Shown: piece after piece, positions 24,601-37,231 of the stretch
Numbering within the stretch: position 1 is the stretch's first letter
How the letters are laid out: each line of letters starts with the position of its first letter
Assembly: GCF_014898815.1 (NCBI RefSeq)
Contig: NW_026515516.1
Coordinates: 310,001-374,000 of the forward strand
Reading direction: 5' to 3'
Origin: Panonychus citri
Taxonomy: Eukaryota > Arthropoda > Arachnida > Trombidiformes > Tetranychidae
Length of the DNA stretch: 64,000 bases
The notes under the pieces: model-generated
The model's input: the letters and a program-made list of their open reading frames with translations, nothing else
Database searches by the model: none
Told to the model about the DNA's origin: nothing
Position numbers and translations under genes: made by a program

Positions 24601-27455
24601 TAGCAAAGTAGTTTTACCATGTAATTTACAGCGTATGATCTGGAATGCACAAAAAATATTTCATGTTAATCTACGTGGTCAAACTGATCTCAGTCCTTTA
24701 CGAGTTGTCGAAGGAGTTGAAGATCTTGTCAAAAAATTAATTATTGTAACAGGAGATGATAGACTTTCCATTCAAGCAAATGACAATGCTACTATTTTAT
24801 TCAGAGCTTTATTAAGATCAACATTATGTACCAAAAAAGTTGCAGAAGAATATCGATTAACAACCGAAGCGTTTGATTGGTTAGTTGGTGAAATTGAAAC
24901 TCGTTTCCAACAAGCACAAGTACAACCTGGTGAAATGGTCGGCGCCTTAGCAGCTCAAAGTTTAGGAGAACCAGCTACTCAAATGACACTTAACACATTC
25001 CACTACGCTGGTGTGTCCGCTAAAAATGTCACCCTTGGTGTACCTCGACTTAAAGAAATTATCAACGTCTCAAAGAAACCAAAAACACCCTCGCTCACCG
25101 TTTTCTTGACTGGTGCGGCTGCAAGAGATGCCGAGAAAGCTAAAGATGTCCTTTGTCGCCTCGAACATACAACATTAAGAAAAGTGACCGCCAACACTGC
25201 CATTTACTACGATCCTGATCCTCAAAATTCAGTGATTGTTGAAGATCAAGAGTTCGTTAACGTTTATTACGAAATGCCTGATTTTGATACCTCAAGAATT
25301 TCTCCTTGGCTACTTCGTATTGAATTAGATCGTAAAAGAATGACCGATAAAAAGCTAACCATGGAACAAATTGCCGAGAAAATCAATGCAGGTTTTGGTG
25401 ATGATCTTAATTGTATTTTCAATGATGACAACGCTGAAAAACTGGTTCTTCGTATCAGAATTATGAACGCAGATGAAAAGATGGAAGATGAAGAGCAAAT
25501 TGACAAAATGGAAGATGATGTTTTCCTCAGATGTATTGAAGCTTCTATGCTTTCCGATATTACACTTCAAGGAATTGAATCAATCATAAAGGTCTACATG
25601 CATCTACCAACAACCGACAACAAAAAGCGAATCATTCTAACCGAAACTGGAGAGTATAAAGCGGTCGCTGAATGGCTTCTCGAAACCGATGGAACCTCTT
25701 TGATGAGAGTTTTATCCGAAAGAGACGTGGATCCAGTTCGTACTTATTCTAATGACATTTGTGAAATTTTCCAAGTTCTTGGTATTGAAGCTGTTCGAAA
25801 AGCTATCGAAAAGGAATTGAATCATGTAATTTCTTTCGATGGTTCTTATGTAAATTATCGTCACCTTGCTTTACTTTGTGATGTCATGACTGCTAAAGGT
25901 CATCTCATGGCCATCACTCGTCATGGGATCAATAGGCAAGATGTTGGTGCCTTAATGAGATGTTCTTTTGAAGAGACTGTCGATGTTTTAATTGAAGCAG
26001 CAGCACACGCTGAGGTTGATTATCTCAAGGGTGTTTCTGAGAACATTATGGTTGGACAATTGGCAAAAATGGGCACCGGTGCCTTCAGTATGTTGCTTGA
26101 CCCCGAGAAATGTAAATACGGTATAGAGATTCCTATGCATCCAGTTGGATTGATGGCTGGACCGGGTATGTATGCAACAGCTGACAGTCCATCAGCTTCA
26201 ATGACTCCCTGGATGCAAGGAGCTACTCCAGGTTACCAAACATCTTATGGTGGGGTTGGAGCATCAATGACTCCTGGTGGTGCAGCTTTCTCACCCTCGG
26301 CTGCGTCTGAAGTTAGTGGTATGAGCCCAGGATTCAGTCCTTCATGGCCATCGCCAAGTCGTGGTGGATCACCAAGTTCTCCGTCGCCTTATATGTATGT
26401 TATCTCTTTGATAATCTTCTTGTCATTTTTCTTTTCACGGATTTTCATTTTTCTTTATTTCTTTTATCTTTTACAGTCCAAGTCCCGCTGGTGCAAGTTC
26501 TCCCACATACTCACCATCTTCGCCAGCTTATGCTCCAATGTCTCCAGCAAGTCCTGGCTATTCACCTACAAGCCCTTCATATTCACCAACGAGTCCAAAT
26601 TACTCGCCAACATCACCCAAATACTCTCCCACAAGTCCTAATTATAGTCCAACGTCTCCCAATTATTCACCCACTAGCCCATCTTATTCTCCCACGAGTC
26701 CAAATTACTCGCCAACAAGTCCCTCCTATTCACCTACAAGCCCTTCATACTCTCCAACGAGTCCATCTTACTCACCAACTTCTCCTTCCTATTCCCCCAC
26801 CAGTCCCAGTTACTCACCCACTAGCCCTTCGTACTCCCCTACAAGTCCATCATATTCACCGACTTCTCCCTCATATTCACCAACTTCTCCTTCCTATTCC
26901 CCAACAAGTCCCAGCTACTCACCCACCAGCCCTTCATACTCTCCAACGAGTCCCTCCTATTCACCTACGAGTCCATCATACTCACCAACCAGTCCGTCTT
27001 ATTCACCAACAAGCCCTTCATATGCTCCTACAAGCCCCTCTTACTCTCCCACTAGCCCTTCATACTCTCCAACAAGTCCATCATACTCTCCAACGAGTCC
27101 AAGCTACTCACCAACGAGTCCAGCTTACTCTCCAACCAGCCCGAGCTACTCACCTGGAAGTCCAAGCTACAGCCCTGGAAGTCCCAAATACACCCCCAGT
27201 AGCCCCAAATACAGTCCATCAAGTCCGAAATATAGCCCAACCAGTCCAAGCTATTCACCGGTGGCCAGTCCTCGGTATTCACCAACCAGCCCCAACTATT
27301 CACCAAGTTATTCACCATCATCTCTTAAATATAGTCCAACATCTCCAACTTATTCCCCCACAAGCCCAAAAAGCTCACAATTTTCACCAACAAGTCCATC
27401 ATATTCACCATCATCACCTTCGTATGATCCAGGACAAGACGAAGATGCCGAGTAA
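21689..27455 (+). CDS. POLR2A: DNA-directed RNA polymerase II subunit RPB1 (1894 aa)
   Basis: Catalytic largest subunit of RNA polymerase II, nuclear. Exons 21689-26394 and 26477-27455 (82-base intron, phase 2) give 1894 residues. Visible signatures are the N-terminal zinc-binding CQSC...CPGHFGH (near residues 68-82), the catalytic Mg site [10 protein letters not shown] (about 490-499), the bridge helix/trigger-loop area with [20 protein letters not shown], and a C-terminal domain of about 40 YSPTSPS-type heptads from residue about 1590 on, ending in the acidic tail DEDAE. The ATG at 21689 is preferred because the protein then starts like other RPB1 proteins; an upstream GTG in frame is not a plausible start. 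The only intron falls just before the heptad tail. The key residues are intact. Confidence 0.98.
26535..27430 (+). repeat. CTD heptad-repeat coding array
   Basis: This is a 21-base tandem coding repeat for about 40 YSPTSPS heptads. The middle block is nearly all consensus. The distal part has substitutions at position 7 (K, N, A) and variants such as YSPGSP, YTPSSP and an insertion around residues VASPRY. Codon choice varies between repeats, so the array is old at the protein level rather than a recent DNA expansion. Frame-shifted ORFs across it are by-products of the repeat. Confidence 0.95.
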
Positions 27456-27963
27456 ATTTTGACTCAAGAAAACACTAAAAAAATGATTAAAACATTAAAA
27501 TGATAGGATAAACAATTGCAAAAAAAAACTTTCAAACAAAACAAATTCTAAAAAAAATCAATCACAAACAAAATGATTAACAATTAAACCCTTTTACCAA
27601 ATCCTGATCATCAACACAAACTTCGAGATGAAGCAACAATTGCCAATCTTTGTTTGATTTCTTCAATAATGAGACAAAAATAATTTACTACAATTAAATT
27701 TCATTAAGAAAAGAAAACAGAAAAAATGAAACAAAAAAACTTAACAATCTTCAACTTTAATTATCTTCATCAATTTTCACCTTAAATTCAATCAACACAA
27801 TTAACTAATTGTATATATTAGTGTAATTTCATTGCTAACAATTAATTATCAATAAATGTTTTACTGTTTTCAACATTTAATCACAACTTGTAACTCGTTT
27901 ACCGATTATTAAATCACATTGAAGATCTTTAATCACCGGAAGCTTTGATCGGAACAAATCAAA
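27456..27963. other. RPB1 3' untranslated region and promoter of the next gene
   Basis: A-rich sequence after the RPB1 stop, with an AATAAA polyadenylation signal at 27851-27856. The following 110 bases before the start codon at 27964 presumably hold the promoter of the proteasome ATPase paralogue. No gene is seen. Confidence 0.6.
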
Positions 27964-29584
27964 ATGGTTAAACTTGATTCTAATCAAATTAATCTGATTA
28001 ATTTACCGAAAATCTATCCAAAGAATCGGTGTAAATTGCGAATGTTGAAATTGGATCGAATCAAAGATTGGTTATTAATGGAAGAAGAATTTTTGAAGAG
28101 ATTGAAAATCAATCGGAATATTAATCAAGATGAATTAAAGGTTAATTTAGTTAACAAATTACGAGGTAAATTGATTAGCGTTTTTTTGTTGTTTTCGTTA
28201 ATTGCTAATCAACAATTTCTTTAGGATCCCCACTGATTGTTGCTAATTTACTTGAATTCATTGGCTCCGATCATGCAATCATCACCTTGGGTCTCAATGA
28301 CATGGAATGGCTCGTGCCCATATTATCAATTGTTAATCGAAGTAAATTGAAGCCTAATTGTAACGTGTTAATTAGTCTCCGGAATTTCAGTGTCGTCGGT
28401 GTAATTGATGATTTCTCATCAAAAGCCGCTCTTGCAATGAAATTGACCAAAGCCCCACCAGAGACATTTAATGATGTTGGTCAGTAGTTTTTATTGGAAA
28501 TTGTTTTCAGTTAATTGTTGTTTCTGATTGTCTATTTCTCTTTGTTATCATTTCTCAGGTGGAATGGATGAGCAAATTCAGGAAATTAAGGAAGCAGTTG
28601 AATTACCATTAACTCATCCCGAGTATTTTGAAGCAATTGGAATCAAACCACCGAAAGGTAAGTTTTAATTCAAAATCTAATCATTAAAGATAATCAATCA
28701 AACCAAATCAAATTGTAGGAGTGATTTTGTATGGCCCACCGGGAACAGGTAAAACATTATTAGCCAAAGCGGTGGCTAATTCAACTGCCGCTTCGTTTTT
28801 ATATGTTGTCGCTTCTGAACTGGTCAAGAAGCACATTGGTGAAGGGGCGAAATTGGTTCGAGAAATGTTCAAATTAGCGGCCGAAAACGCACCCGCCATT
28901 ATTTTCATCGATGAAATCGACGCTATTGGATCGAAAAGGTCTTTTTTATTCCACTCAAATAGTAACAATTTACTGATGATAAAATTTTCTCTCCCAAATT
29001 AACTTTAACCAGAGGTCAAAATTCAGAAACTGGGGGAGAGCGAGAGGTCCAACGAACTCTATTAGAACTTTTAAATCAACTGGATGGTTTTGACAATCGA
29101 GGAGAAGTTCGAATAATTTTGGCAACAAATTTAATCGACCGTCTTGATCCAGCACTAATCAGACCTGGAAGAATCGATCGTAAAATAGAGATACCATTAC
29201 CTAATCACGAAGTAAGATTTTTCTCCGATTAAAACTTGATCACAATTAACGATTTTCTATTCAATATATACTGAAAAAAGGGTCGAAAGAAAATCTTTGA
29301 AATTCATTCACAAAATATGACGAAAGCCGAAGTGATCAATGTGGATGCAATTCTGGAGGGAAACGAATTAAGGTAATTAAAGTCTATCAAAAAGGGTTAA
29401 TTGTGATTCTAATTGTCTTAATTTCAGTGGCGCTGATATAAAATCGGTCTGTATTGAGGCGGGTTATCAAGCGTTGAGGGATCGACGTCGAGGTGTAACT
29501 AATCGTGACTTTTTAAAGGCCAAGGACAAGGTCATTGGGAATCGTAATGTTGCCGCTGTCAAGGAAAACAAATACTTATCTTGA
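27964..29584 (+). CDS. Diverged 26S proteasome ATPase Rpt2 (PSMC1) paralogue (407 aa)
   Basis: AAA+ ATPase resembling proteasome base subunit Rpt2, which unfolds substrates and opens the 20S gate. Seven exons (27964-28165, 28225-28479, 28559-28657, 28719-28938, 29013-29211, 29281-29372, 29428-29584) give an exact 408 codons. It matches Rpt2 through KCKLR-type N-terminal helix (here [20 protein letters not shown]), [24 protein letters not shown], Walker A GPPGTGKT (191-198), Walker B FIDEID (D250, E251) and the arginine-finger region [13 protein letters not shown]. The N-terminus lacks roughly 40 residues relative to Rpt2, including the usual myristoylated start. The C-terminus reads KYLS, so the gate-opening HbYX-like end carries one extra residue. 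Intact frames suggest an expressed paralogue, perhaps tissue-specific. AATAAA at 29709. Confidence 0.88.
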
Positions 29585-30099
29585 TTGTTTTATTTAATCA
29601 ATTTTGAATCGTTGTCATATTCATTGTTTTAAACATGATTAACATGTTGATTTGTTACAATCTGATTTATTTGTAAAATCGTCATTACCATTATTATTTA
29701 TACATAATAATAAAGTAGTAGCAAAATATATTACAAAGTATAATCATGCAAATACATTGTTACAATTGTGATTATATTAATGTGATTTATATTATTTAAA
29801 GTTTTCTCGTTCGTAACAATTAAGCTGTCAAATTAATTGTTAGCCCTTGATTATATAAGATGTATTTTTGTAGTTATGGGTGATAATTTACATTAAGGAT
29901 GTAAGTTTACAAAGGCATTAATTAAGTCTTCGGCAGCTTAATTGTTATTGTAATTAGAAAAAGAAATCAAAATGAAAAAAAAATGAAGCTGCTTAGGTTG
30001 ACCAAAGGTTTAAATTGTTAATTTAAATCTTTAAATCAGCAACTGAGGTTGAATTTGTGTAATTTTTTGTTGCACCGAGGAATTGTTTCTGTGAGTCGC
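29585..30099. other. Convergent intergenic region
   Basis: Lies between the ends of the plus-strand ATPase gene and the minus-strand bHLH gene, so it holds two 3' untranslated regions. It is AT-rich with AATAAA at 29709-29714 on the plus strand. No gene is seen. Confidence 0.6.
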
Positions 30100-33000
30100 T
30101 TATTTCAACGTTCTTGGTGATGATCCAATCAATTGAATGAATGGATTGTGATGATGGGGAGTGGCGATTCTACTATGGTGACCATAGATATTTTGATGAG
30201 ATGAATTGTCACTCATTGAGCCGGAACTGTTTTCCATTGGAACTGAGCTTTGAAGGGTTGATGAGTGGGCGAATGGCGCGTTTGGACCTGGATGGTGAGG
30301 TAGGACATTTGCTGGATGGTTAAATTTAATTGCAGAAAGTCCAGACATGGCAAAATTGTCATTTGGATTGATTGATTGAATTGACCCCATTTCGGCAAAA
30401 ATGTTGGTCAAAGGGTTATTAAAGTTGTAAAGGAAAGATGATGAATGTCCAACAGGCGTCAGCCCATGGGTTGATGGTCCGGTTGAACGAGATGTTGCTG
30501 AGGTGGGTTGCATGTTTGTCGATGCGTTTGATTGGGATTGAGGTCGAAATAGAGATTCGTTAGTGTCAATAGAAGATCTTTCTGTAGAAGATGATGAGAT
30601 ATTTAATAAAGTCGATGAAGATGCCGAAGTGCCAGCGGATCGATTTCCACTGTGATTGGGAACAGCTGATGCTGTGGGTGGCGGTGGAGGAGGAGGTGCA
30701 AAGCTTGACATTGAAGAGTACGAGTTAGTCCCAGAAGGATTGGAAACATTAGTGTTTGTTGAACGGGAATTTTTAGCGCCTATGTTTGTACCTGAAGCTT
30801 TTTTAGCGGATTTACTTGAACTTCCACCTGTTGATTTTCCGGATTGTTTTGAATTAATAGATGAAGTACTCGGTGTATTACCGGTAGCCTTTACTGTACT
30901 GTTATTGGTGGTATTTGCAGTTGTCTTTCCTTGATTACTTGAGCCTAAATATAAGTAAAAAATAAATGCAAAAAATTAGTCAAATTTGTCAAATTCAAAT
31001 GGAAATTGAATATAAGTGTTACCTGAATATGACGGCGATTCCGATGGCCTTCGGGCATTGTGCATAGATTGTATGGTTGTTACACCAGGTTCACTGTAAA
31101 ATGTTGGATGATGATGGGAATGGTGATGATGAAGATTGGAATTGGAATTGGAATTGGAAAGTGTATTCGAAGTGGGCGAGATATTGGTCGTTGTGTTGAT
31201 ACTTGTAGCTGATGATCGAGATGGACAAGTAAGGTTATAACCGTTGTTATCGTAATTTGAATTACTAGAACCGGAGATTAGACTAGGAAACGATGAGCTG
31301 GTCGAGAAAATCGGTGGATTATTTGAATTAGGTAAAGATGAAGATGACACATGATGATTGTGAACCATGAAATAATTGTTGGTTGGATTATTTGAGGTTC
31401 CCGTTGCAGATGTGTGATCTACAAAGTGACCTGGGTTACCGATACGTCGATTACCATCGGCAAAATTGATCGCTGAATTACTAGCGTTTCCAGAGGCTCC
31501 GTGAGCTTGACGGTTGTATGGATCCGTTGTAAACGAAGGATCAGCAAAATTAAATGAGGATAACATTGCAGCCGATGAATTACTCGATCGACGATTATTA
31601 GGAGGACCAAATGGAGGTTGACAATTACTGTTGGGTGGAAAAGGCGCAAGGAAATTATTCTGCATTCCTGATGATGAATTATTCTCAATGAACCCTTCAT
31701 TATGACCGTTACCAGAGTTGCTAAAGTTCATCAGGTTTGCGTTTCGTTCACTTGTTGAGCCTTCACTTGATCCATATGGATAGTGATGATTAAAAAGCTC
31801 ACGTCCATTGTTATTTACTGGATTGTTGGTACTACTACTGGTTGGTGAACTGTTACTGGCGCTTGTTGAAGTTGTTTTTAAGTTAATTTGTCCTTGGGAA
31901 CTTGAATTAGATTGATTTGGTTGAGTGGATTGGTGAGATTGACCACGAGGTTGTTGAGATGTTTGTTGTGTCGGCGGCGGCGGAGGAGGAGGTTGTTGCT
32001 GATGATGATGATTTTCTCTATTTTATTAACAGAGAGGAGAGAGAGAGAGAGAGACAAAAATAGAAATCAATTAAAAATATTGTAAAAACATTTTGTCACA
32101 AGATTGGTAAAGATGATCACATAAATTATGAAATGATTAGCAAATTAAACACTTGAGGGTTATACTTACGAGTAGGAGTTACGTTGTTGATTCATAATTT
32201 GTTGTTGATTTGATTGACTGTTAACATTTAAATTTGTATTACCAGTACGAGAGGAATGATCTTGATTAGCCCGCTGATCGTGAGCTTGAGGTGATGACCG
32301 GTACATGTTAGTTGCGTGTTGCTGCTGTTGCTGTTGTTGTTGATGTTGATGGTGGTGTTGATGATGATGAGCTGATTGAAGTCGAGATAAATCTGAATCT
32401 AAATCAGCACTTCCTCTGGCTGTTCGGATGATTGAATACTGTTCATTAAAAATATTTGATGCTTGATTATTCGAGGTAGAATTGTTATTACCAGGAATCG
32501 AATTGACTTTTCCAGGTTCATGAGATTTTTGCCTACTACTGTTGTTATTAGCGATCTGATTACTTTCTCCTGGAGGTGTATGGATCAGTCTTTCAGCTGA
32601 GTATGAAATAGTTGGTCGTGCACTAGTATTGTTGGCGGAATTACCTGAGGCAGAATTATCTCTTGAAGTAAATTCAATGTTGGAATCTACAGAAACATTG
32701 CTTTGAACATGATAGATTGAATTTATTGGCACTGAAGTTGGCATATTATTAGTGTTACTTTGTTGAGGTTGTTGTCGCAGGAGCGATTCAGCTGAATAAG
32801 GTAACAGTTGGTTTGTTGTTGTTGGATTGTTGGTCGATGATGACGAAGGTGGTGCACTAGAGTCTAGGTTAGTGTTACCTGTTGATGTTTGTTGAGCGGA
32901 TGTAGATGATGATGAATCTCTACTTTGCTGAGTTTTTCTAACAACAGATTGTGGTGTTGTCGATTTATCCGAGGGATCAGAGCGTCTCCTGTCCTCTTGT

Positions 33001-35467
33001 GAATCGGTAGAGTAAAGTCGACCTTGTCCAGCATTATTCGAGTTAGATTGGTAACTATTTGATTCTAATTGCTCATTAGAATGATGTTGCTGGTGGTGAT
33101 GGTGATGATGGTGTTGTTGGTCGATTGAATTGGCATAATCTTCACCATCATGACAATTTGATGATTCAGTGATTACATTGGAACTTTGATTTGACATAAT
33201 AACGGAAGGTGTTTGCGAATTTGAAGTATTTGTGTTTATCCTATTCATTGGACTAGAATAACGAGGTGATCGAGTTGTACCATTACCATGATCAGAAGTT
33301 TTCGATAGAAAATCAGTTAAATGATCAGAGGGTGAAAGACTGAGGAATGTTGGTAAACTAGAATTGGAAACACTATGAACCGAATCAGTGGACATCTCAT
33401 GATCTTCAGATAAACTTCCCAAAAGAAGTGGAAGTTGATCTTGTTCACATGTTGCATCACCGTTTTGTCGAAATGAATAATTCTCAGTTTCCAGATCAGT
33501 TTCCGTTAATTCATCTGTCAGTTCTTTAGTTGTTGTTCCTTTATTGGCCTTGCTCGTTGTTCTAATACATCTTTTAGACGGAGAATCGGCAACACGTTCA
33601 ATCACTGTTGTTAACCTTTGCCTTTTATCATTTTCTTGTGCAATCGCTTCACCGTTTGGTGTCGGAGTAACTTCATTTAACGGCAATTTATCCGTAGTCT
33701 CTTTAGCTTGTTGAGTCACTTTTAAAGGTCTACCTCTCTTCTTCTTTGGTGGAAGTGAAATTGTTTCTTGTTGTTGTTGTGATGGAATAGTAGCTTGAAC
33801 CTCTTCACCAGTGATACTATCATCAATATTAACGTTAGGTTTTTGATATGTTCTTGGCCGTTTAATTCGAGCCGTTTCTCCAGATTCAGTTGGACTTTTT
33901 TCCTGATCGCCAGTAGTTGATGAACGAACTTTTCTTTTACATTTTTCCGTCTGTTCGGTAGATTTAGCTTGTGTTGGTGGCACATTAATTGAAGTACTGT
34001 TGATAGGAGTTGATGAGGTTAAAACAAAACCCGAGCCAGGAGTATAAACAAAAGCGGGTTGAGGTTGATTAACTAACGATAACAATTGACCATTGTGCAT
34101 AACCAGTGTTGTTGGTTGAGGTGGACTTAAAAGAGTTGAACCTAAAATGATCGGGCCCTGATTAAATCCTGAACTGTCGATGGCAAGAGCTCCATTGCCT
34201 AGAATTTGAACATTTGGTGAAGGACGGATTTGAAGTTGAGATCCATTTGATAAGCTTATCCTTGGAGCATTGTGATCCTGAGTTTGATTAACAACCAATA
34301 AAGGTATTTTGGTATTAGCTAAATTATTTGTGATCAATTTATCAGTTCCAAGTTGTATATTTGCAGAGTTAGTTTTATGATTATTGATATTGGTATTACT
34401 GTTGAATTTATTGTGATCAACATTAACAGAATCTTCATCTCTGATTACCTCCGTTGTGTCAGAATCACCATCAGATTGTTCATCTCCTGATATATTCGGG
34501 TCAAGGGTTGTTTTTTCACTATTTGAACTTTCTTGCGTAGATTTGGTGTTTTTAAGTGGATTAGGATTCATCACATCTAACGGGATATTAGTCGGTGTGA
34601 TTCCAGACATTTTCAGTAATTTATAATAAACACCATTAGTATCTTCCAATTTTTTAATTCGTCTCTTAGCCAAACGTAGCTCTTCCCCTGTAGAATGAAA
34701 TAAATAATAGGAAAGATTAATCAAACAGAGGAAAATATCAGTTAGTGTCTTAAAGCAAAATGGATAATCTTTTTTTCAATATCCTTTCCACTAATTATAT
34801 TGATACCAGGACAAAATTTGTTGCAAATTTGCAAAGGCCTGAAGCTCATTTCGAATCCAATTTTAACAGCGAATCTCATGATTTCGTATTTACCTATAAT
34901 TTGATCAGCATTTCCATAAATCAGTTTATCGTTCATCTCTTTAAGGTGAACCATATAGTGAAAGGCTTTCTCCAATATAGCATTTTTGCTCTCTTTCTTT
35001 GGATCTTTGGGTAGTAACTCGGAAATTTTATTTATCCAGATGGCGATTTTATCCTTCCTTTTCTTTTCAATAGTGTTGTGTGATTTGCGAGCATATTCAG
35101 CACGGAAAGAACGTCTAACCAAACAGGAAGAAAAAAATGACCAATAAGAGAGAGAGAGAGAGAGAAAGAAGAGAAAGCGAATTAGAAAACCAATAACAAG
35201 TAGTAAAGAAACACAAGCACAAAATGGGAAAGAAACAAGTGGGAGAAACAGTAAGAGAAAGAGAGAAAGTTTAAATTAAATTCGAATGAAAATAATATAA
35301 AAAAATGAATTAGACTAAATGACAAAACGGTAAACAAAGATTAAGAATAGGAAAGAGGAAAAAGAAATGCCACCAAAAAGGCAAACCACTTACTTAGGCT
35401 CATTCTCTTCGTGTTTTTCTTTATCATTGGTCTCCTTACTTCCATCAATAGGCTCTTCAGAAGTCAT
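30100..35467 (-). CDS. USF3-like bHLH transcription factor (1550 aa)
   Basis: Nuclear DNA-binding protein. Five exons, 35467-35394, 35114-34894, 34687-32170, 32017-31023 and 30944-30100, give 1551 codons including the stop with all phases matching. A bHLH domain lies near residues 33-90 (KSHNTIEKKRKDKI basic region with the H, E and R contacts of E-box binders, and SKNAILEKAFHYM helix 2), followed by a short coiled coil (EELRLAKRRIKKLED). The remainder is low complexity: Ser/Thr/Asn/Gln, poly-His, poly-Gln and poly-Pro, with an AT-hook-like KKKRGRPLK near 33725-33750 on the minus strand. Resemblance to USF3 (KIAA2018) rests on the bHLH and on two YSAE-(S/R)-L motifs in the second half, which I recall as a USF3 feature. 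It could be another bHLH-ZIP if that motif is coincidental. Confidence 0.75.
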
Positions 35468-36166
35468 TTGCGTTGATGAAGAAAAAAAAGAACAGTCAAT
35501 TTATCGTTAATCAAGAGAAAATATAATTAAAGTTAATTGTTTACATTTGTCAAAATTCAGTTTCTTAACAAATTTTAGGTTTCGTTTCATTCAAAGGTAA
35601 AAAAGAAATGGCGCCAACTTTGAAATGAAATTCTTTTCAAAAAAATAAGAACGATGATTAGTTTTCAATTAGAAAATTAAATAATTATCTTAATCCAAAT
35701 GATTAGAATTATATTTTCGATTAATAAGGTAATGCCCATGGGGCTTACAGGAAGAAATTAAATGAAATTCGTAAGATATTAGATGATTGTGTTAGTCGAA
35801 TTGCAGATTCTCATTTGTTTCATTTTCACAATTAATTTAGATTGTTAATTGGGCCAGTCGACAATTGAAAATTGAGTCTGTAATTAGTTTAACTGAGAAT
35901 TATTGGTAAAAATTTGCTTCTTTTCCTTGTGTTGGAATTGAAAGATTTACAATTCTAAATTTTTTGAGTTTTCAATTGATTCTATGGTGATTAAATTGTT
36001 ATAACCGATATTTTGAATGTGTAAATTAAATTGTGAGAAAAGGTGAAAGAGTTTTATCCAAAGAAAGTTAATTTATTTTCCCCAGGAGAAAAATGATAAA
36101 AAGAATCAAATACAATTTGATATTAATCATTGATGTTCAGCAAAAGGTTTTAATTGTTGAGAACAA
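35468..36166. other. Intergenic, no gene seen
   Basis: AT-rich stretch between the start of the USF3-like gene and the end of the S-formylglutathione hydrolase gene, both on the minus strand. It should hold the promoter of the former and the 3' untranslated region of the latter. No repeat or coding signal is visible. Confidence 0.5.
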
Positions 36167-37231
36167 TTAAGATCTCAAGATGGTTGCATGGTGCTTGATA
36201 TGATCACCAATGAAGGTTGAAACAAAGTAATAACCATGATCATAACCATCTCGGAAACGATAATCAATTGGAAATGAGGCTTCTTTACAGGCATCAGTTA
36301 ATTTCTCGATCAAAATTTCACCTTGAGCACTAAATTCATCAGCGCTTCCCTAATTATAAAATAAAACAGATTTCAATCAATATGAGATGATAAATCAATG
36401 GAATCATCGTGAGGTTTACCAGAGACAAGCCCCCAGGCTCTCAGAGAGAAAGAAAGAGAGTAAGAGACAAAGTAATTACCTGTTCAACAATTAGATTGAT
36501 GGGAGGTCCATTATATTTAGCGATCAGTTGACTGGCATCATAGTCTTTCCAAGTTTCAGGATCAGGGCCAAGATATTCAGTGAGACATCTGATTCCCACC
36601 GGTGTGTTCATGGCCGAGCCAATTGGAGCAAAAGCTGAAACCGATTTGTATAAACCAGGAGATCGAAGTGAACAAACAAGAGCACCATGTCCACCCATTG
36701 AATGGCCACTAATCGCTCTAACACCAGGTAGAACAAAATTGAAATTATCTTCAACCACTTTGATCAATTCCTTGGTAACGTAGGAAAACATTCGGTAATT
36801 TTTGGCCCATTTGGGTTGAGTAGCATCCACATAGAAACCGGCACCAGTTCCCAACTTCCAATCATCATCCTCACCCTCAACACCGGCGCCTCGAGGTGAA
36901 GTGTCAGGCCCAACGACGATAAGATTATGCTCCGAGGCATAACGTTGGAATCCCGATTTCACAATGAAATTTTGCTCAGTACAGGTTAACCCTAAAATGG
37001 AAACAAACAAAAAGGTAAAAAATAAAATCAACTAATCACAAAAAGCAAAAGATGAACAATAAACTTACCTGATAACCAATAGAGAACTGGACACTTGTTG
37101 CTCTCCGATGCACCGGGTGGGACGTAGATGGAAAATTTCATCTCACATTTTAATTCATCACTTTGGTGACTGAACACCTTTTGGAATCCATTGAAAGATT
37201 TTGATGAAGAAACTTGAGTAACACCAGACAT
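36167..37231 (-). CDS. ESD: S-formylglutathione hydrolase / esterase D (285 aa)
   Basis: Cytosolic serine hydrolase that cleaves S-formylglutathione to glutathione and formate in formaldehyde detoxification. Exons 37231-37069, 36991-36480 and 36349-36167 give 285 residues, close to the usual 280-285. An alpha/beta hydrolase fold is shown by the nucleophile elbow GHSMGGHGA (Ser152), Asp229 in GSADEF and His263 in [10 protein letters not shown], together with the oxyanion-side segment [13 protein letters not shown]. All catalytic residues are present. Introns are 77 and 130 bases. The ATG at 37231 gives an N-terminus of normal length. Confidence 0.96.

Noticed and set aside
26344..27462. Long open frame overlapping the RPB1 tail in another frame, and an antisense frame at 27052-27321
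   Set aside because: The 21-base heptad repeat is open in several frames simply because the repeat unit lacks stops there; the His/Leu/Gln- or Ser/Leu-rich products have no gene structure.
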